The position numbers were made by a program, and so were the translations under genes. Below, piece after piece: positions 1 through 11,945 of a DNA stretch of 64,000 nucleotides (position 1 is the first letter of the stretch; every line of letters starts with the position of its first letter). Below the pieces are notes generated by a model. It worked only from the letters and a program-made list of their open reading frames with translations, was not told the origin of the DNA and ran no database searches. This DNA is from Takakia lepidozioides (taxonomy: Eukaryota > Streptophyta > Takakiopsida > Takakiales > Takakiaceae): the NCBI GenBank assembly GCA_030704615.1, contig CM060732.1, forward strand, positions 74,195,053-74,259,052. Reading direction: 5' to 3'.

Positions 1-165
1 CGGGCGGTCACTTAAATTTAAAAATATACAAAATAGAAGTGACCGCAATATTACACAAAATGAAAGGAAATAAAAGCGACCGCAGTAGTGGCGGTCGCTT
101 GTTTTTCATAAAAAATAAAAATAGCGACCGTAGTATTAGCGGTCGCTTAATTTCAAAATTACAAC
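1..165. repeat. Palindromic GCGACCGC satellite, partial array
   Basis: About three units of an AT-rich 40-50 bp repeat, each carrying an inverted pair of GCGACCGC-type boxes (for example aagcgaccgcagtag followed by ggcggtcgctt). The same family forms longer arrays at 25.2-25.8 kb and 56.6-57.2 kb. The array is cut by the window edge, so its full length is unknown. No coding potential is credible in it. Confidence 0.85.
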
Positions 166-249
166 AAATATGGTTGTACATCCTTTTTCGGGTGGGCGCT
201 ATTGGTTCGTCATTTATTCATTTCACTTTCATTTCACTTTCATCCTTCT

Positions 250-290
250 TGGATCATATATAAGGGAGGAGGGTCACCAAGCTCCTCATT
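250..290 (+). promoter_or_regulatory. Candidate TATA box upstream of the hAT gene
   Basis: TATATAA lies at 257-263 in an otherwise mixed-composition stretch about 330 bp before the first hAT coding sequence. The 290-590 interval has no convincing ORF and could be 5' leader or intron. This rests on motif match and position only. Confidence 0.3.
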
Positions 291-591
291 TCTTTTGGCG
301 CAAACACTTGAGGTTGTTTTGGATATTCTCTTCCATTGAACGAGAGTGTAGCCCAAGAAGAGGATGCGCACCTTTTGTCGTTGTGGCTTCCACCAAAGCC
401 AGTAGATTGTGTATAAGCTCAATACTACAACCCACGTCAACTCACTTGGGTTGTTGACAAGTGTAGAAGTGTTGGGCTATCGCATTGTACTCTACATTCA
501 CAACATGTTCATTTATAGGTGACTGTTTTTTGTTGCTTACATCGCTAGGTCCCAGGGGAGTGGATATTGGGTGAAGATGAGGGAGGAATGA

Positions 592-2800
592 AGCCCTTGG
601 TATACAGAAATCTCGAACACTGTCAGTGCCACTGGTAGTGTTGAGTGCAACCTATGTGGATTAAAGCTTTCTTATTGTAAGGATTGGTTGCTCGCTCACC
701 TCGGCTATAAAGGTGTGAAGAGCGTTGGGGTGGATTTATGCCCTAAAGCATCTATGCGGGTAAAAAGCCACTTTGCCCAGTGTGGAGACAATATTCCAAT
801 GTCTTTGGATCTGGACATGACCTCTGAGCAGAACACTTCATCTTCCTGTCAGGATGCCCCGATTAGTACCCAGGGCGACTCTTGTGAGGTTTCGGGTGTC
901 ATTGGACAAGTGGGTTGTGCCGAAGCAATACCTACTTCAACACTTCTTTGTACCCCTACACTTCAACGGAGTAGAGGATTACGGCAGCAATCCATGCAAG
1001 AAGGTCTTAACTTGTCTGCGAAAAGACAGTTGGATAAAAAATGGGCGCAGTTTTTCTTCGAGGCCAACATACCATTTAATGTGGCAAGGCTTCCGGCATT
1101 TGTTTCTGCCGTTAGAGCAACCTTGGAGTCCAGATCCACGTACGTGCCTCCGACTTATCACAATCTCCGCACAGGATTGCTAGAAGACGCCATGACCGAG
1201 CTTACCCAAAAGGTCAACGATAGGACGAGCGAGTGCATCAGAAAATATGGAAGCACTATATGTGCCGATGGTTGGAGTTCTATTACAAACATATCGTTGT
1301 TCAATGTCATGCTCGTATGTCCAGCTGGGGAACAATTCTTGGGATCGGTCAACACTAGCGGCGAGAAGAAAGATGGACGTTATCAATATCAACTATTGAC
1401 GGACTTCATCGAACAGGTCGGAAGTGATAGAATCGTGCAAATATACACAGACAATGCCGCTAACATGAGAAACACTGCAGACATGTTGTTGACACGTTAT
1501 CCCCATATGTACTATCAAGGTTGTGTTGCTCATATCCTTGACCTCTTTTTGGAAGATTGGGGAAAAGAACAGTGGGTGAAACAACTTGTCAAGCGAGCGA
1601 AGACTGTTGTGTCGTTCATCCGCACACACCACATCCTTTTGGCAATATATAGGAGGCACGAACCCAAATACAGCCTCCGCAATTCAGGCGAAACTCGTTT
1701 TGCCACTAACTTCTTGACGGTGGATCGGATGGTGACGGTGAAGAGCAGTCTGGAGCACACCATCATTGATCCTCAATGGGATGCGTACACACAGTCATTG
1801 CGGGATTCCAGAAAAGCCAAGTCATTGGGCAAAAGTCGAAAAGTTTGAAATAGCATTCGCAGCGATGATTTCTAGAAGAAATGTGAAAACTTTGTTTATA
1901 TGGTAGAGCCGGTGTTAATCGTCTTGTGGGAGTTTGATGGAAAGAAACCAGTAATGGGCAAGGCATGGTTCGCAAAATCTTGAGAAGCACATCCAATCCT
2001 TGAGGCATCCTCCCTAACCTGAACTTGCGGACAGTGCTGATGATGCATTTTACGACCGTCGTTCGATGGTTCGAACGGACTTGCATTATGCGGGGGCTTT
2101 GCTCAATCCATTTTTGCTCGATAATACCATGCTCCGAGATGACGCTGATGCCAAGGCCGGCCTCGTGCGAGTGCTCATGCGACTGGCTCCGCCGAACCAT
2201 GCAGAAAGAGCTATATCCGAGTACCAATGCTTCTCAGATCGCCGCGACCCTTTTGAGAACATGTCGGATCCAAAAGAGCTCAATATGTTGCCACATGAAT
2301 GGTGGGATCTGATTGGAGCTGGAGCAAGAACATTGGCTCCCATTGCGAAGCGTATTCTTGCTCAAGTGTGCTCTGCCTCATCTTACGGACGCAATTGGAG
2401 CAGTTACTCATTTGTTCACAACAAGATTCGCAACATGTTGAATCCTGCGAGGGCTGACAAATTGGTGTATGTGTATACCAATTGCCGACTGCTACGTGAG
2501 AGGGCAGCGGATGATGCTGCAGCATGGTATGAGAAGAATTTGCATTCTGAAGACTCTGCTTCTGAGGCTGATTCGATGAGTGACGATACTGAGCCTCAGA
2601 GAGAATCATCTCAGAGGGAACCATCTGCCTCCGATAGTGAAGATGAATCCGATGATGCTCCCGAAAATGCGTATAACCCGTTTACATTCACAGAGGATGA
2701 TGCTTATATCCAATCGACCTTTGATGACATTCTTGAAGAAGTGCGTATCGCAGATGAAGCAGTGATGCCTCGGCGTGAGCCTGGTCACGTAAGCGCGTGA
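592..2800 (+). pseudogene. hAT-family transposase, degenerate
   Basis: A BED-type zinc finger begins near 640 (VECNLCG, C-x2-C, followed by LLAHL), so the coding frame starts upstream of the first listed in-frame start-like codon. A DUF659-like RNase-H segment follows (DGWSSITNISLFNVML; YTDNAANM; QGCVAHILDL). The C-terminal hAT dimerisation region is at about 2040-2450 (DLHYAGALLNP, LPHEWWDLIG, SYSFVHNKIRN), and an acidic tail ends in a stop at 2798-2800. The frame breaks between 1846 and 2040 with at least two frameshifts or stops, so the element cannot make an intact transposase as written. I could not identify its terminal inverted repeats. Family assignment is from remembered hAT motifs. 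Confidence 0.85.
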
Positions 2801-2818
2801 GCGCAACTGCGCTCACGC
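2795..2818. repeat. Perfect 10-bp-arm hairpin after the hAT stop codon
   Basis: gcgtgagcgc, loop aact, then gcgctcacgc: a perfect inverted repeat straddling the end of the hAT reading frame. It could be a terminator-like hairpin, a subterminal transposon repeat or chance. The flank to about 2900 is rich in cacgtcac-type words. Confidence 0.5.
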
Positions 2819-2969
2819 CACGTTACTTTGCGCCAATGCCACGTCACGGGGCTCACTCCACGTCATCACACGTGAAGGCCGCGTCACCACGCGCCCAGAA
2901 AGAAGTGGAGTGTATTCCCGCGGATTGGCACCCTTTACCGCGGAAACAAGCTGGACGACATAATAAAAG

Positions 2970-3060
2970 GCATTGAATAAATGATGGATGAATGTACAGT
3001 TGGATGATAAATAGATGGATGAGTGTGAAAAATGAATGTAGATGGATGAATGATGGGGTT
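2970..3060 (+). repeat. Short ATGGATGAATG minisatellite, left of MULE A block
   Basis: Imperfect tandem copies of atggatgaatgta occur here. The same word recurs at 12.9-13.16 kb in the same orientation, on the other side of the MULE A/MT1 pair. Region 3060-3180 is rich in atgcatgcac words, which also recur near 12.84-12.88 kb. Confidence 0.55.
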
Positions 3061-3179
3061 GCTATTCCATATGCACAGGTTGCGTGCATGCATGCACAAA
3101 ATCCCTTATTATATATGCATGTGACAAATTTGTATGCACACATTGTAGATTGTATGCAGTGGAGTTATATAACATAGAA

Positions 3180-3753
3180 TACGACGTATTTATTGCATAT
3201 GCAAATGTTACATCATATGTATATAGAAAAAAATAAAATAAAAATCTTAGCTAACAAAATCAGTAGTCAATGGTCAAAGATGTATGTGACCACTAACTCC
3301 AACTAATGCACCACCTTAAATTGAAGAGAATACAAGATCCCTGGCCAAAGTAATAGTTTGTAAACTTGTATTCAAGGAAAATAGTTTCATATTAACCAAA
3401 ATATGGACTTTTGTACTAACAAATGCATATGTGTCATGTTTGGAACCACCACATTGCATGTCTGTTTGTAATGCCAAGCAGTTCTATAATTTGAAAACTT
3501 GTATGACAGGTACACAAGTTCCATTTTAACCAAAATAGGAACTTCTGTACTAACAAATGCTATGTGTCATGTTTGGAATAAAGTAGTAACAAGATAATTA
3601 CATGTCAAGTGCATGAAAATGAACGGCACAAGTTAGAGGTTCTTTTTTTGTGCATTTCATGTGTCACTAAGAAGTTGAACTAGGGTCCTTCTTTAGCATA
3701 GCCCTAACCTCTAACTGGCTAAGGGAAGGTTGGTGGATCTCATAAGCCCCGGC
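3180..3753. other. AT-rich stretch, nothing recognised
   Basis: No gene, RNA or clear repeat structure is seen. It contains two loosely similar copies of a segment around tttgtactaacaaatgc (near 3412 and 3546), suggesting an old local duplication of about 130 bp. Confidence 0.4.
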
Positions 3754-6700
3754 TCATCGTAGATGCACGTTGTACATGAAGTACATGTGCTTACAAGGTA
3801 GATATGTTTGTTTTTTCTTCTTGACAGATAGCTCATCAAAGTCGGGACAATCACAAGATGGAAACTGACCAATGTATACATTGTAAACCAATCCTGCTCT
3901 GGTAGATCCCTCTGTTTGTAGCTGGTAAATTCTCCCATAACCTGGCTGAGGCACGTTTCTGAATCCACGAACCTCAGCAATAAGAGTCTTCGTTGACTCT
4001 TGGCGACTCAAGTGTCGAGGAGTCGGATCCCGATGCCGAATGCGCACCCCATAGCGTGTAGTGGGATACTTACCCACAGGAAGGACAACACCTTGATGAA
4101 TATGTTGTTCCACTGGAAGTGGTCCCACAGGAAAGTTCAGATCAGGAACGTTGGGAGGATGGACTAGTCGAAAACCTGCAAGGGTCAAGTTGTCCACCTC
4201 TTCTTGTGTAAGGTTGGTTCCAACCTTCACAGGCCACACGTTAGGTATACCCGGTTTTCCCAAGCAATATAATGGCACGGTCCCTCCAACACACGACAAA
4301 ACATCTGTGGGGCAAAACCAAAAAACTTGCAGTTTTGGTTCTTTCATATTCGGTGCTAGTAACTTGCCAGTGAAGCAAGGTGCAGGACTTCCTTTACCTT
4401 TCCTGATGAGCGCTTTGCATTTATCTTTGGAAACTCCAACCAAGACAAAACAACGAACCATGGAAGCATGACTTGTCCGCTGAATCCTGAACAATGCATC
4501 GGAAAAGTCTTGTGTTTCTCTCACTGGATTTCCCCATTGCATTGACTGAGGAGGGATAGCAACATGTGGATTTGTCTCACAGAAAGTCGAAGAGCCAGGA
4601 ATGTCATGACTTGATTTGGAGCTGACAAACCTAGATGGCTGGTGTGGACTGGGCATCCCAGTGGCGCGCACTGGAACAGTCTTTATATTCATATCACACC
4701 TCCAAGATTCGTTTGGCCCACCATGCTCATCGCCTAACTTGCGTTTGACTGGAATAGTGCGATTGTCTCCCTCCAATTGAACCCCCCTTGTGTGCATGGG
4801 TGTTCCAGCTACTATGCCACGTACAACCTTGCCCATTTTTGTTGGGCTATTAGATCTAGCTGCTTGACGCAACATGAGCTCCTCTTTGTCGGGCCCCGTC
4901 CCGCATGTCTTTCCTGTGGTGTGCCTGTAAAATGTTGCCTGCTGCAAAAGAGCTCGTGACATGTCATGCATGGTGGCCTCATATAGATCCACCTTCATTT
5001 TTTTCCCATTGCCTGCTGTCTTCCACCAAGCAGAATGGACTGCCTCAGACAAATTAGTGGTAGGCATATCTGCATCTGCCTCCACATCCATGTCCTCTCT
5101 CATCCATTGGCCCCACATTCGATATCTGTAGTGCCACCATGCAAGCCATGAATCCAGTTTTGGCAGACTCTTTTCTGTGCATGCTCCTGAAGAGAGCCAC
5201 CAAGCCCGAATTGCAATGTATGTGGTTGTAGCATCCTCCAAGGTATCACTATCTTTCCATTCATAACAGAGCTGAGTGTGCCTTTCACGGAAGTCCTCCA
5301 AGATATAGTCGTTGGTGTGTCTTCGGAGGCTTTCAGCCCAATGATATAAACATGTTCTTTCTTTACCTTCCATTGGGACATTGGGATCAGATCCATAAAC
5401 CCTTCGAACAGCAGCCCAATTCGCTCCTGCTGCATCCGCCATGAAGCCAGCAAAATTTGGTTTGTTCAAGCCAGCAAGTTTTGCTTGTTCATTGATCATC
5501 TCCCAGAATAACACCTGAGCATCTGCATCCTTTGTTTTCATATCGCAAATGGCAATGGTCATCATTCGCTTGACATATGGTTCATAGACATGACACGCAA
5601 GAGTTGTCCAATCTTTGATGCGTTTGACATGGTCAAATACTACCCAACTTGTGCGTAGATCCCCCTCACTCATGCGACGCACAAGATCAACACCACTCTC
5701 GGGACCAGCAACAGACATCTTGAAAACATGGGGGAGATGAGAAGTATGCTAGCCTGGAAGGAGATTGCTGTGAATGAAATGGTATGTACTCAGACGCTTC
5801 AACTCCAATATGGACATGATGGAATTGACACGTGCAGATGCGACCTTGTTTTTCACATTGGGGCTACAAACATGGGCAAACTCTTCAAGAATATCTTCCA
5901 AAGCCTCTCCCTCAAGACGTACTGTCTCTGTGCCATCAGCCACAAGAACTCGATCAATCAAGAGCTTTTGGGCCATTGACAAGGAAATAGCTCCCGGGGT
6001 TGACCATGGCTTCATCTTAACGTGCTCTTGAATCATGCTTGATGCATTTTCCGCAGCCTCTCTATTCTCGCCCTTGGCACATGGATGGTTATGAAACCCA
6101 ACGTGAACTGCAACACGTGTATACGTTGGAAGGGAACTTGTGACATAGTACATTCTTGCCCCACAATGCCCTCACAGAAAGGTCTTTCTTTGCAGAAACT
6201 ACACTTGAACTGGTTGAATGGAACTTGGGCTCCTACAATGAACACCTTGTCTGCATTGCCTTCCCAATAGCGGTCATTCCGTTCTCCTTCTTTCTTGAAG
6301 AAGGGGCAAGTGCTACTTTGACATATGAGCTTTCCAACACAAAGAACCTTACTATATTTCACATGATCTGGAACACCAGACATATTGTAGGTATTGGTCT
6401 TGCACCAAGGATGACCATCAAACTTGCGGTCCATGCCTTGGAGGGACTGTGAACCACGGTCCGTACGTAGTTTGACCACGGGGGGGAGTTCGTGGATCAC
6501 TTTTCCATCAAAAGCTCGAGGAAGACACCGAACACGATGCACTGGAATGTGACTATAGTCCAAGGTAGAAAGCTCTCCTTTTGATCCATTCCTCCGAGCA
6601 GTGGCCAAGATACTCAAAATGGACAACACACCAGAAGGAAATGCAGATGTAGCCTCCCCTGCTAGTCGTGGAGATGAAGATAAACCCCTCGCAGATTCGC

Positions 6701-7208
6701 AACAATCAGACGTGGTGTTGTCCAATGGAGTTTTCCGAGGCTTCATCTCGTGAAGCAAGACCGTATGAGCAGATGAGGAAGGTTGAGATCCACAAAATAC
6801 ACTCTTAGAAACCTCAACACAATCCGAATTATGAGACCCCAAGCTCGCCGAATCTGCAACCTCCTCCTTCAATTTACAACTCCCATTTGTTGCAGCTTGA
6901 TCGTTCTTTCTTGCAATAGAAGTGTGCCTCTCATCATATGACTGTGTATAGCTCGTACCTGTGACACGGTACTTGGAGAAAGTGTCTGGAAACAACTCCC
7001 ATTGCTTTTGGCCGTCATTGAAAACTGGAAGCAACACTGTGGAGGCATCATCATCTCCATCATCCTCCCAAAAACCTGAACCCGGAACAAGTTTGAATCT
7101 ATTGCATAACCAAGGTTCTGGGATAATGCACTTGTTTCCATTGAAAGGATAACGAACCACTTTTGCATCAAGTGGACATGAAAGCACTGCATATTTTGGT
7201 GTAGACAT
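3754..7208 (-). pseudogene. Mutator-like (MULE) transposase, copy A
   Basis: Reads as one about 1,130-residue protein broken twice: a one-base frameshift near 6165 and a TAG near 5746 (LLPG-stop, where copies B and D have PGQG). The start MSTPKYAVL matches the start of copy D. A WRKY/GCM-like zinc finger follows (DGHPWC; VLCVGKLIC; KCSFC; GFHNHP). The DDE core has FDHVKR, FMADAAGANW and the C-x2-H motif TCLYH expected between D2 and E of MULE/IS256 transposases. A C-terminal SWIM finger is present (CDCPDF ... LPCKH). Finger, MULE core and SWIM in this order is the MuDR/FAR1 layout. Unlike copies B, C and D it has no intron at WMRE/DMDVE. It is divergent from MT1. Superfamily call is by motif; exact acidic catalytic residues were not proven. 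Confidence 0.8.
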
Positions 7209-7404
7209 TTGGCAATGCCCTCAAAGTTTGAGAGAAGATGCAAAATGAATGAAAGCGCACATCTTGCAAGACCTTATGCAAATACATTAAATGGCTTACA
7301 TTACTTATGTGTATCATCAATCCAGAAGGTCCAAAATTTTTGAGGCATGTGCTCCATCCATATTATTCTCTGACAGAAACAACTAAATGGACTATCCCCT
7401 ATTT

Positions 7405-7453
7405 TTAAGACGACGGCGCCGTTGTTGAGATCTTAGAATCCAATGTACTGCCT
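7405..7453. promoter_or_regulatory. Conserved motif pair upstream of MULE A
   Basis: acggcgccgt (7413-7422, palindromic) is followed 14 bases later by aatccaatgt, about 200 bp upstream of the copy A start. The same pair, spaced 12 bases apart, lies upstream of copy C (54,191 onward). The second word contains a CCAAT box. The region lies between two divergent genes, so it may be a shared promoter or a transposase-binding site. Confidence 0.4.
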
Positions 7454-7879
7454 TCTTCTTATGAGCATATGAAACATAAATGCTCTGCATGTTTCCATTT
7501 ATTTTACAACCAATCGTTGATTAATCGTCCAACTATGAACTGACACACTAGACGGCACAATTTATTTACAATCAAATCCCATGACATGTATGTTGATTTG
7601 TTCTTTGATTACTCATGTATGAGTAATGAGTACAAGTATTTGTGGCGACAATTGACTCTAAAACCAATAAATTGATTAAGACACCCATAACAAAATATTT
7701 AGTTACTTTATCACTTACTTTATATTGTATTATGAAGGCATCGCCACAAAGTAACATGTCAATCGTACAACCATCTTCTGAGGATCCACGTGTAACCCAT
7801 GTAGTCCAAAAAGCACTAACGCCAGAGTGTATAAAAAAGGTTCACATTTCAGATTTGGCCAATTTGGCCTTAGCCCTTC

Positions 7880-7980
7880 ACCCTCGCCCCCCTTTCCCCC
7901 CGCTCTCCTTGGCGGGGGCAGGTTTGAACCCGCAACCTTGTGGAAAATACACCACAACCTTACCAACAAGCCATGCTCTA
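7880..7980 (-). repeat. tRNA-derived SINE-like fragment
   Basis: On the minus strand an A-box-like tggcttgttgg (7963-7973) is followed about 30 bases later by a B-box gggttcaaacc (7921-7931). The spacing fits an internal Pol III promoter, but no cloverleaf closes, so this is not called as a tRNA gene. A C-rich/G-rich tail follows. Comparable heads occur at 12.3, 24.95 and 50.6 kb. Confidence 0.5.
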
Positions 7981-8237
7981 TTCAATGAAACAACCTCTAC
8001 TTTTTTGTTAATAAACTGTTTCTATTCAGTTAAGCTTGTTTCCATTACTACACTAACGTAGTCTAGTATACTTGCACATTATCCCTTGCCACTCCCCCAA
8101 ACAAACACACACAAACTACACAAGCACTTAACACGTCTCTAGTCTCTACACCCTGGAGACTCCCGTTGCGAAGTGGAGACGGAGGCGCCACATCTCGGCC
8201 TTATACTATACCACCCCGAGGCAACGAGCTGTTGCGG

Positions 8238-11200
8238 TGATGGGGAGGAAGAAGGACACTCGAGGGGGAGGCGTTGGTGGTGGTGGTGGTGGTAGAGGCA
8301 AGTTGCGGACGGAGAAGATAAGCTGTAGTTTTGTTTTTTTTCATGACCTGCACTTAGGCATATGCGCCATCGCATAAGCCCCACCAAGCTGCTCCCTAAT
8401 CTAGCACCTCCGCCGGCGCAGACAAGTTGGGTGCTCAATGCGGACATTGAAAATCGTGGTTCCCTCAGGTCCATCATGGATGGAGTGAATGTGTGAGTTT
8501 CCTTTCTATTCTTCATTTACTTTCATGTTCAATGTTGTCATGTTCTTGCTCAATGGATGTACATATACACATCTTCTTTCTAATGATCATATTTTATATG
8601 TGCAGGGCAACAAAGAGGGCACATGTTACATCCAAATTTGTGCACTTGGTTTGCAAGGTCAATATGATTGGCCTTACACCTGTCTCTGAATGGAAGAATG
8701 TATTGAGGAAAGAGCAATACGACGAATGCATCAAGAAAGCAGGAAAGACTTGGTATAACCTGACAGTCCATGCAATGACAGAGATTTTGTACAAGGTAAC
8801 ATCATGTCTTAACCAAGTTTCATTCTTTGCATCCATAGACAAGATTCACCTCTGGTTCATGTTATGAACTGTTTTGGTTCTTTTGGCAGCATGATATTGT
8901 TGAGGCCCAACGCATGGCGGGGGAAGCTTACAAACTTGCTGAGGGGCCAAAGAGTCAAGATGGCCTTGAAGATACAATGAGACAGGCTGGATTGAAAGCA
9001 AGGGAGCAACACAAGAGTCAGCTTGTGAAGTTGCTTCCTATTGCTGATCCAACCCTTGGAGAGGGGTTTCTCCAAGAACTTAAACTACATTGGTCACGTG
9101 TAAAGGCAGGATCGGAGGAAATGACCCAAGAGAAAATGGTGAACATTGCTACCGCCCGGGTGGATCCTGAAGAAAAGGTGGAATGGCTACATATATGGAA
9201 TGGAGACCAAACACTTCACGATCGTAATTTTTTTCCACCCGGGCCTATCAGTGGGCCAACACTTGATCCTTGGCTGAATAGAAGGACTTTTTGGTGGCAG
9301 GTACATATACAATCACTATCTTCTCAATGCAATTAATTCATTTTGTTTATGACACATTAACATAGTTATTTAACTGACTGTATTTTCTGGCAGCTTCGCA
9401 AGGTTGCCTTGGCTCAGTTTGCCTTCTACACCACTCAGCTTGGCCAATTTCATGTTGCCTTGGAGGAAGGAGAGAGTGAGAGTCTGGGAGACTACATGGA
9501 TACATGGAAGATGACTCATTTCAATGAGTTGTTTCATAGAGAGTTCTCATTGCCAAAGGGGCCATTCAGAGGCAATGATTGGGAACAACAAACAGGTGGG
9601 GAGAAGGTGGTGAGACGGATTTTATTCAGGTACCATCTTTCCATTGCATTGTACATGGATAGTGTATACACCTTGTAAGTCAAAAATGTCTATGCTTCAA
9701 GTATTTTTCTAGTACATTGGGATATACATGTTTCTTAATGTGCTTGTTCAATTGTTGAACAGGTTGCATAAATATTTGTCTCCACAATAACTTTGAATGT
9801 GTTTGTATTTTAGGTACATGAGATTTGTGCTTGTACCGAGTGATCGACTTAAGGCTGAGCCCAAGTTTCTGATGGCCTGGAAGTTTGGTGCTCAACAAGC
9901 TTCCATGTACACACCTGCAATTGAGGAAGATTGGGGTGTGGAACACCGGGAAGGGGGGGTTGGTATTTGGATATGCCCAAGGGTACTATCCCCTATGCAG
10001 AAATGGGACTTCATAAGGAATGTGTTCGTAGGCAGTCAGTGAATGATGAAGGGGGTATCTCCACTGAAGTCCCTGTTCTTGATCTGGAGCATGCAGAACA
10101 GATTGCTACACAGGCCGCTGACGCTGTAGCCCAAGTGGTCCCTGCCGTTGTGGGTGTACCAAAACGCAAATCACGAAAAAGAAAAGGTGCAGATGTCAAT
10201 GCAGGTGTGGCCCCCAATGCAGGTGTGGCTTCTATTGCTGGTCCTATTGGTAGTTCTTCACATCCTTCAAATCAGTTGGTTGTAGTGCCTGCACCTACTA
10301 CTCGAGGAAACAAGCCAAAGGCAGGCGAACATCCTTACAGTGCAGTGTCATTTTCTGGTGGTGCACCTAGCATGTATCGCATGAAGATCATGCCTACTCA
10401 TTTCATTGATATGGTGGAGGCCTCAAGTACATCTCCTGAAAGAGAGTTTCCCCCAACAAACAAACTTGAATGTAAGGAATTCTTCGATGTTTTTATATCC
10501 TCATCATCCGGCTATTGACTCCTACATTTTCTGTATGTTGTTTGCAGTTGCCAGGAACTTGGTCTAATGTTGTGGATGGAAAAAGCGTGCATGTGGCTGT
10601 GGACATGATCATCGTGGACTGCCCAACTGGAATGCCTGTACAGGGCTGTTTGGATGGTGTACAGGTTCCTCCCTGGAATGCTTTTGATAAACGGTATTGG
10701 GAGTATGCATTCTCCATTGCTAATGACCTGTTGGATGACAATGGATGCTTGGTGTTCTTGCAGGGCTCCGATGATTCCTTTGCATTGGAGTTCTTTTCTT
10801 ACTCCAGGGGCAGCTCCATTTCCGTATTATCAAGGAAATATACTTGCATCAATACCACCCCTCTACACACTCAGACAGGAAAGGTAAAAATCATCCCTCT
10901 TCAATATCTCATTGTTTGATGTTTCATCTTCCTACTCTCATACATATTATTAAACCATCCGGGTGCACTGTTTTTGTGGAAATGGCACGTCTAACAGACC
11001 ATGTTCTTCCACGCCCATGTCCTCACCAAGCAAGGAGGACTATTCAAACTGCGTGAGTCTGGCAAAGTTGTGGACCCCCTTGCAGACCCTGTTGAGTTGG
11101 ATGCCATCTACAACCACATTCCAGATGTTGCACTACCCATGCAAACTCCTCAACAAGCCTGGAGGGGTGCGCGAGACCGTAGTCCCGCCTTCATGCAAGT

Positions 11201-11945
11201 GTTGTTGGAGACATGCTCACCTCCTGGCTCCCGCATTTTGGATCTCACAGCTAGCACAGGTTTGCATTGGTCTCCATTTTGTAATTAAAATCTTCTGAGC
11301 TGATTCATGATCATTAACTGTTATCCGATATAATATCATCATTGCATGTTTTTTTCCTGCATGTTCTACATTTATTGCTGCCCGCGAGTCTGGACGTCAC
11401 GTATTTGGTCTTGAGGGGGACCAGACGTTGTATGCAGCACGTCTCTCTGCACTTCAAAATACTCAACCCGTTTTGGTTTCATCTGTGGTAACTCCAACCA
11501 TTCAAAGTCCTATGAGTTTGTTGGAACCCCCCCCTCCTAAGGTGGCGCGCAAGCTTGGTCTTCATCTCGGCAGTACTTCCTAGTGAGTATGTCTTGCCTC
11601 CATTCCCTTTGTTGCAATCTCAAAGCAAACCATTCCCATTTGATTTGTTAACATAAGTATACATGTATGTGTGATGGGATTGTGCGGACCATCTACAATA
11701 GTCTACCCCAAAGTCCTCTTTCATCGTTTTATTTACCTTCGTATGCCGAGTCCCAAGCTTTGCATTCAATACATCAACAACGTGATTTAGGTCTTTCCAA
11801 TGATCTGTTGTTTGACCGAAGAGCAGCTATTGTTGGACAATCCGTGGATAGGTTGCGTAGAGTTGAGGCTTTCATGGATGTGTATGCCTTTGAATCACAG
11901 GCTTATGACACGGATGATGAAGTATTAGCTGATGATGTTATGTAG
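8238..11945 (+). pseudogene. MT1: multi-exon beta-class DNA amino-methyltransferase gene
   Basis: Candidate exons, each bounded by AG/GT and matching MT2 or MT3 exon for exon: part ending 8492; 8606-8795; 8890-9300; 9394-9629; 9814-10471; 10548-10883; 10998-11260; 11363 to about 11582; perhaps a last exon near 11.66-11.945 kb. Middle exons are helical and charged. The 9814 exon carries a basic linker (KRKSRKRKG). The methyltransferase end has motif IV-like IIVDCPTG, motif X-like RSPAFMQVLLE and motif I-like ILDLTASTG, then AARESGRHVFGLEGD. That order (IV before X and I) is the permuted beta class of N4-cytosine/N6-adenine enzymes. Damage: a G7 run at 9953-9959 shifts frame, the acceptor before 11363 reads AT instead of AG, and the ParB-like core present in MT2 is missing. 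Start ATG at 8238 (MGRKKDTRGGG) is tentative and its frame closes early. Divergent from MULE A. Confidence 0.65.

Noticed and set aside
3754-5718. KDZ-type (Kyakuja-Dileera-Zisupton) assignment for the SWIM transposases
   Set aside because: Those families also combine a transposase core with cysteine motifs, but the order GCM/WRKY-like finger, D, C-x2-H, SWIM fits Mutator-like elements better.
7880-7980. tRNA gene on the minus strand (also 12.3, 24.95 and 50.6 kb)
   Set aside because: A- and B-box-like words are present, but acceptor and anticodon stems cannot be paired and no 3' end matches; SINE heads fit better.
8139-8516. Minus-strand frame with a histidine run opposite MT1 exon 1
   Set aside because: The His run is the complement of the GGT/GGTGGT glycine stretch in the plus-strand frame; no other support.
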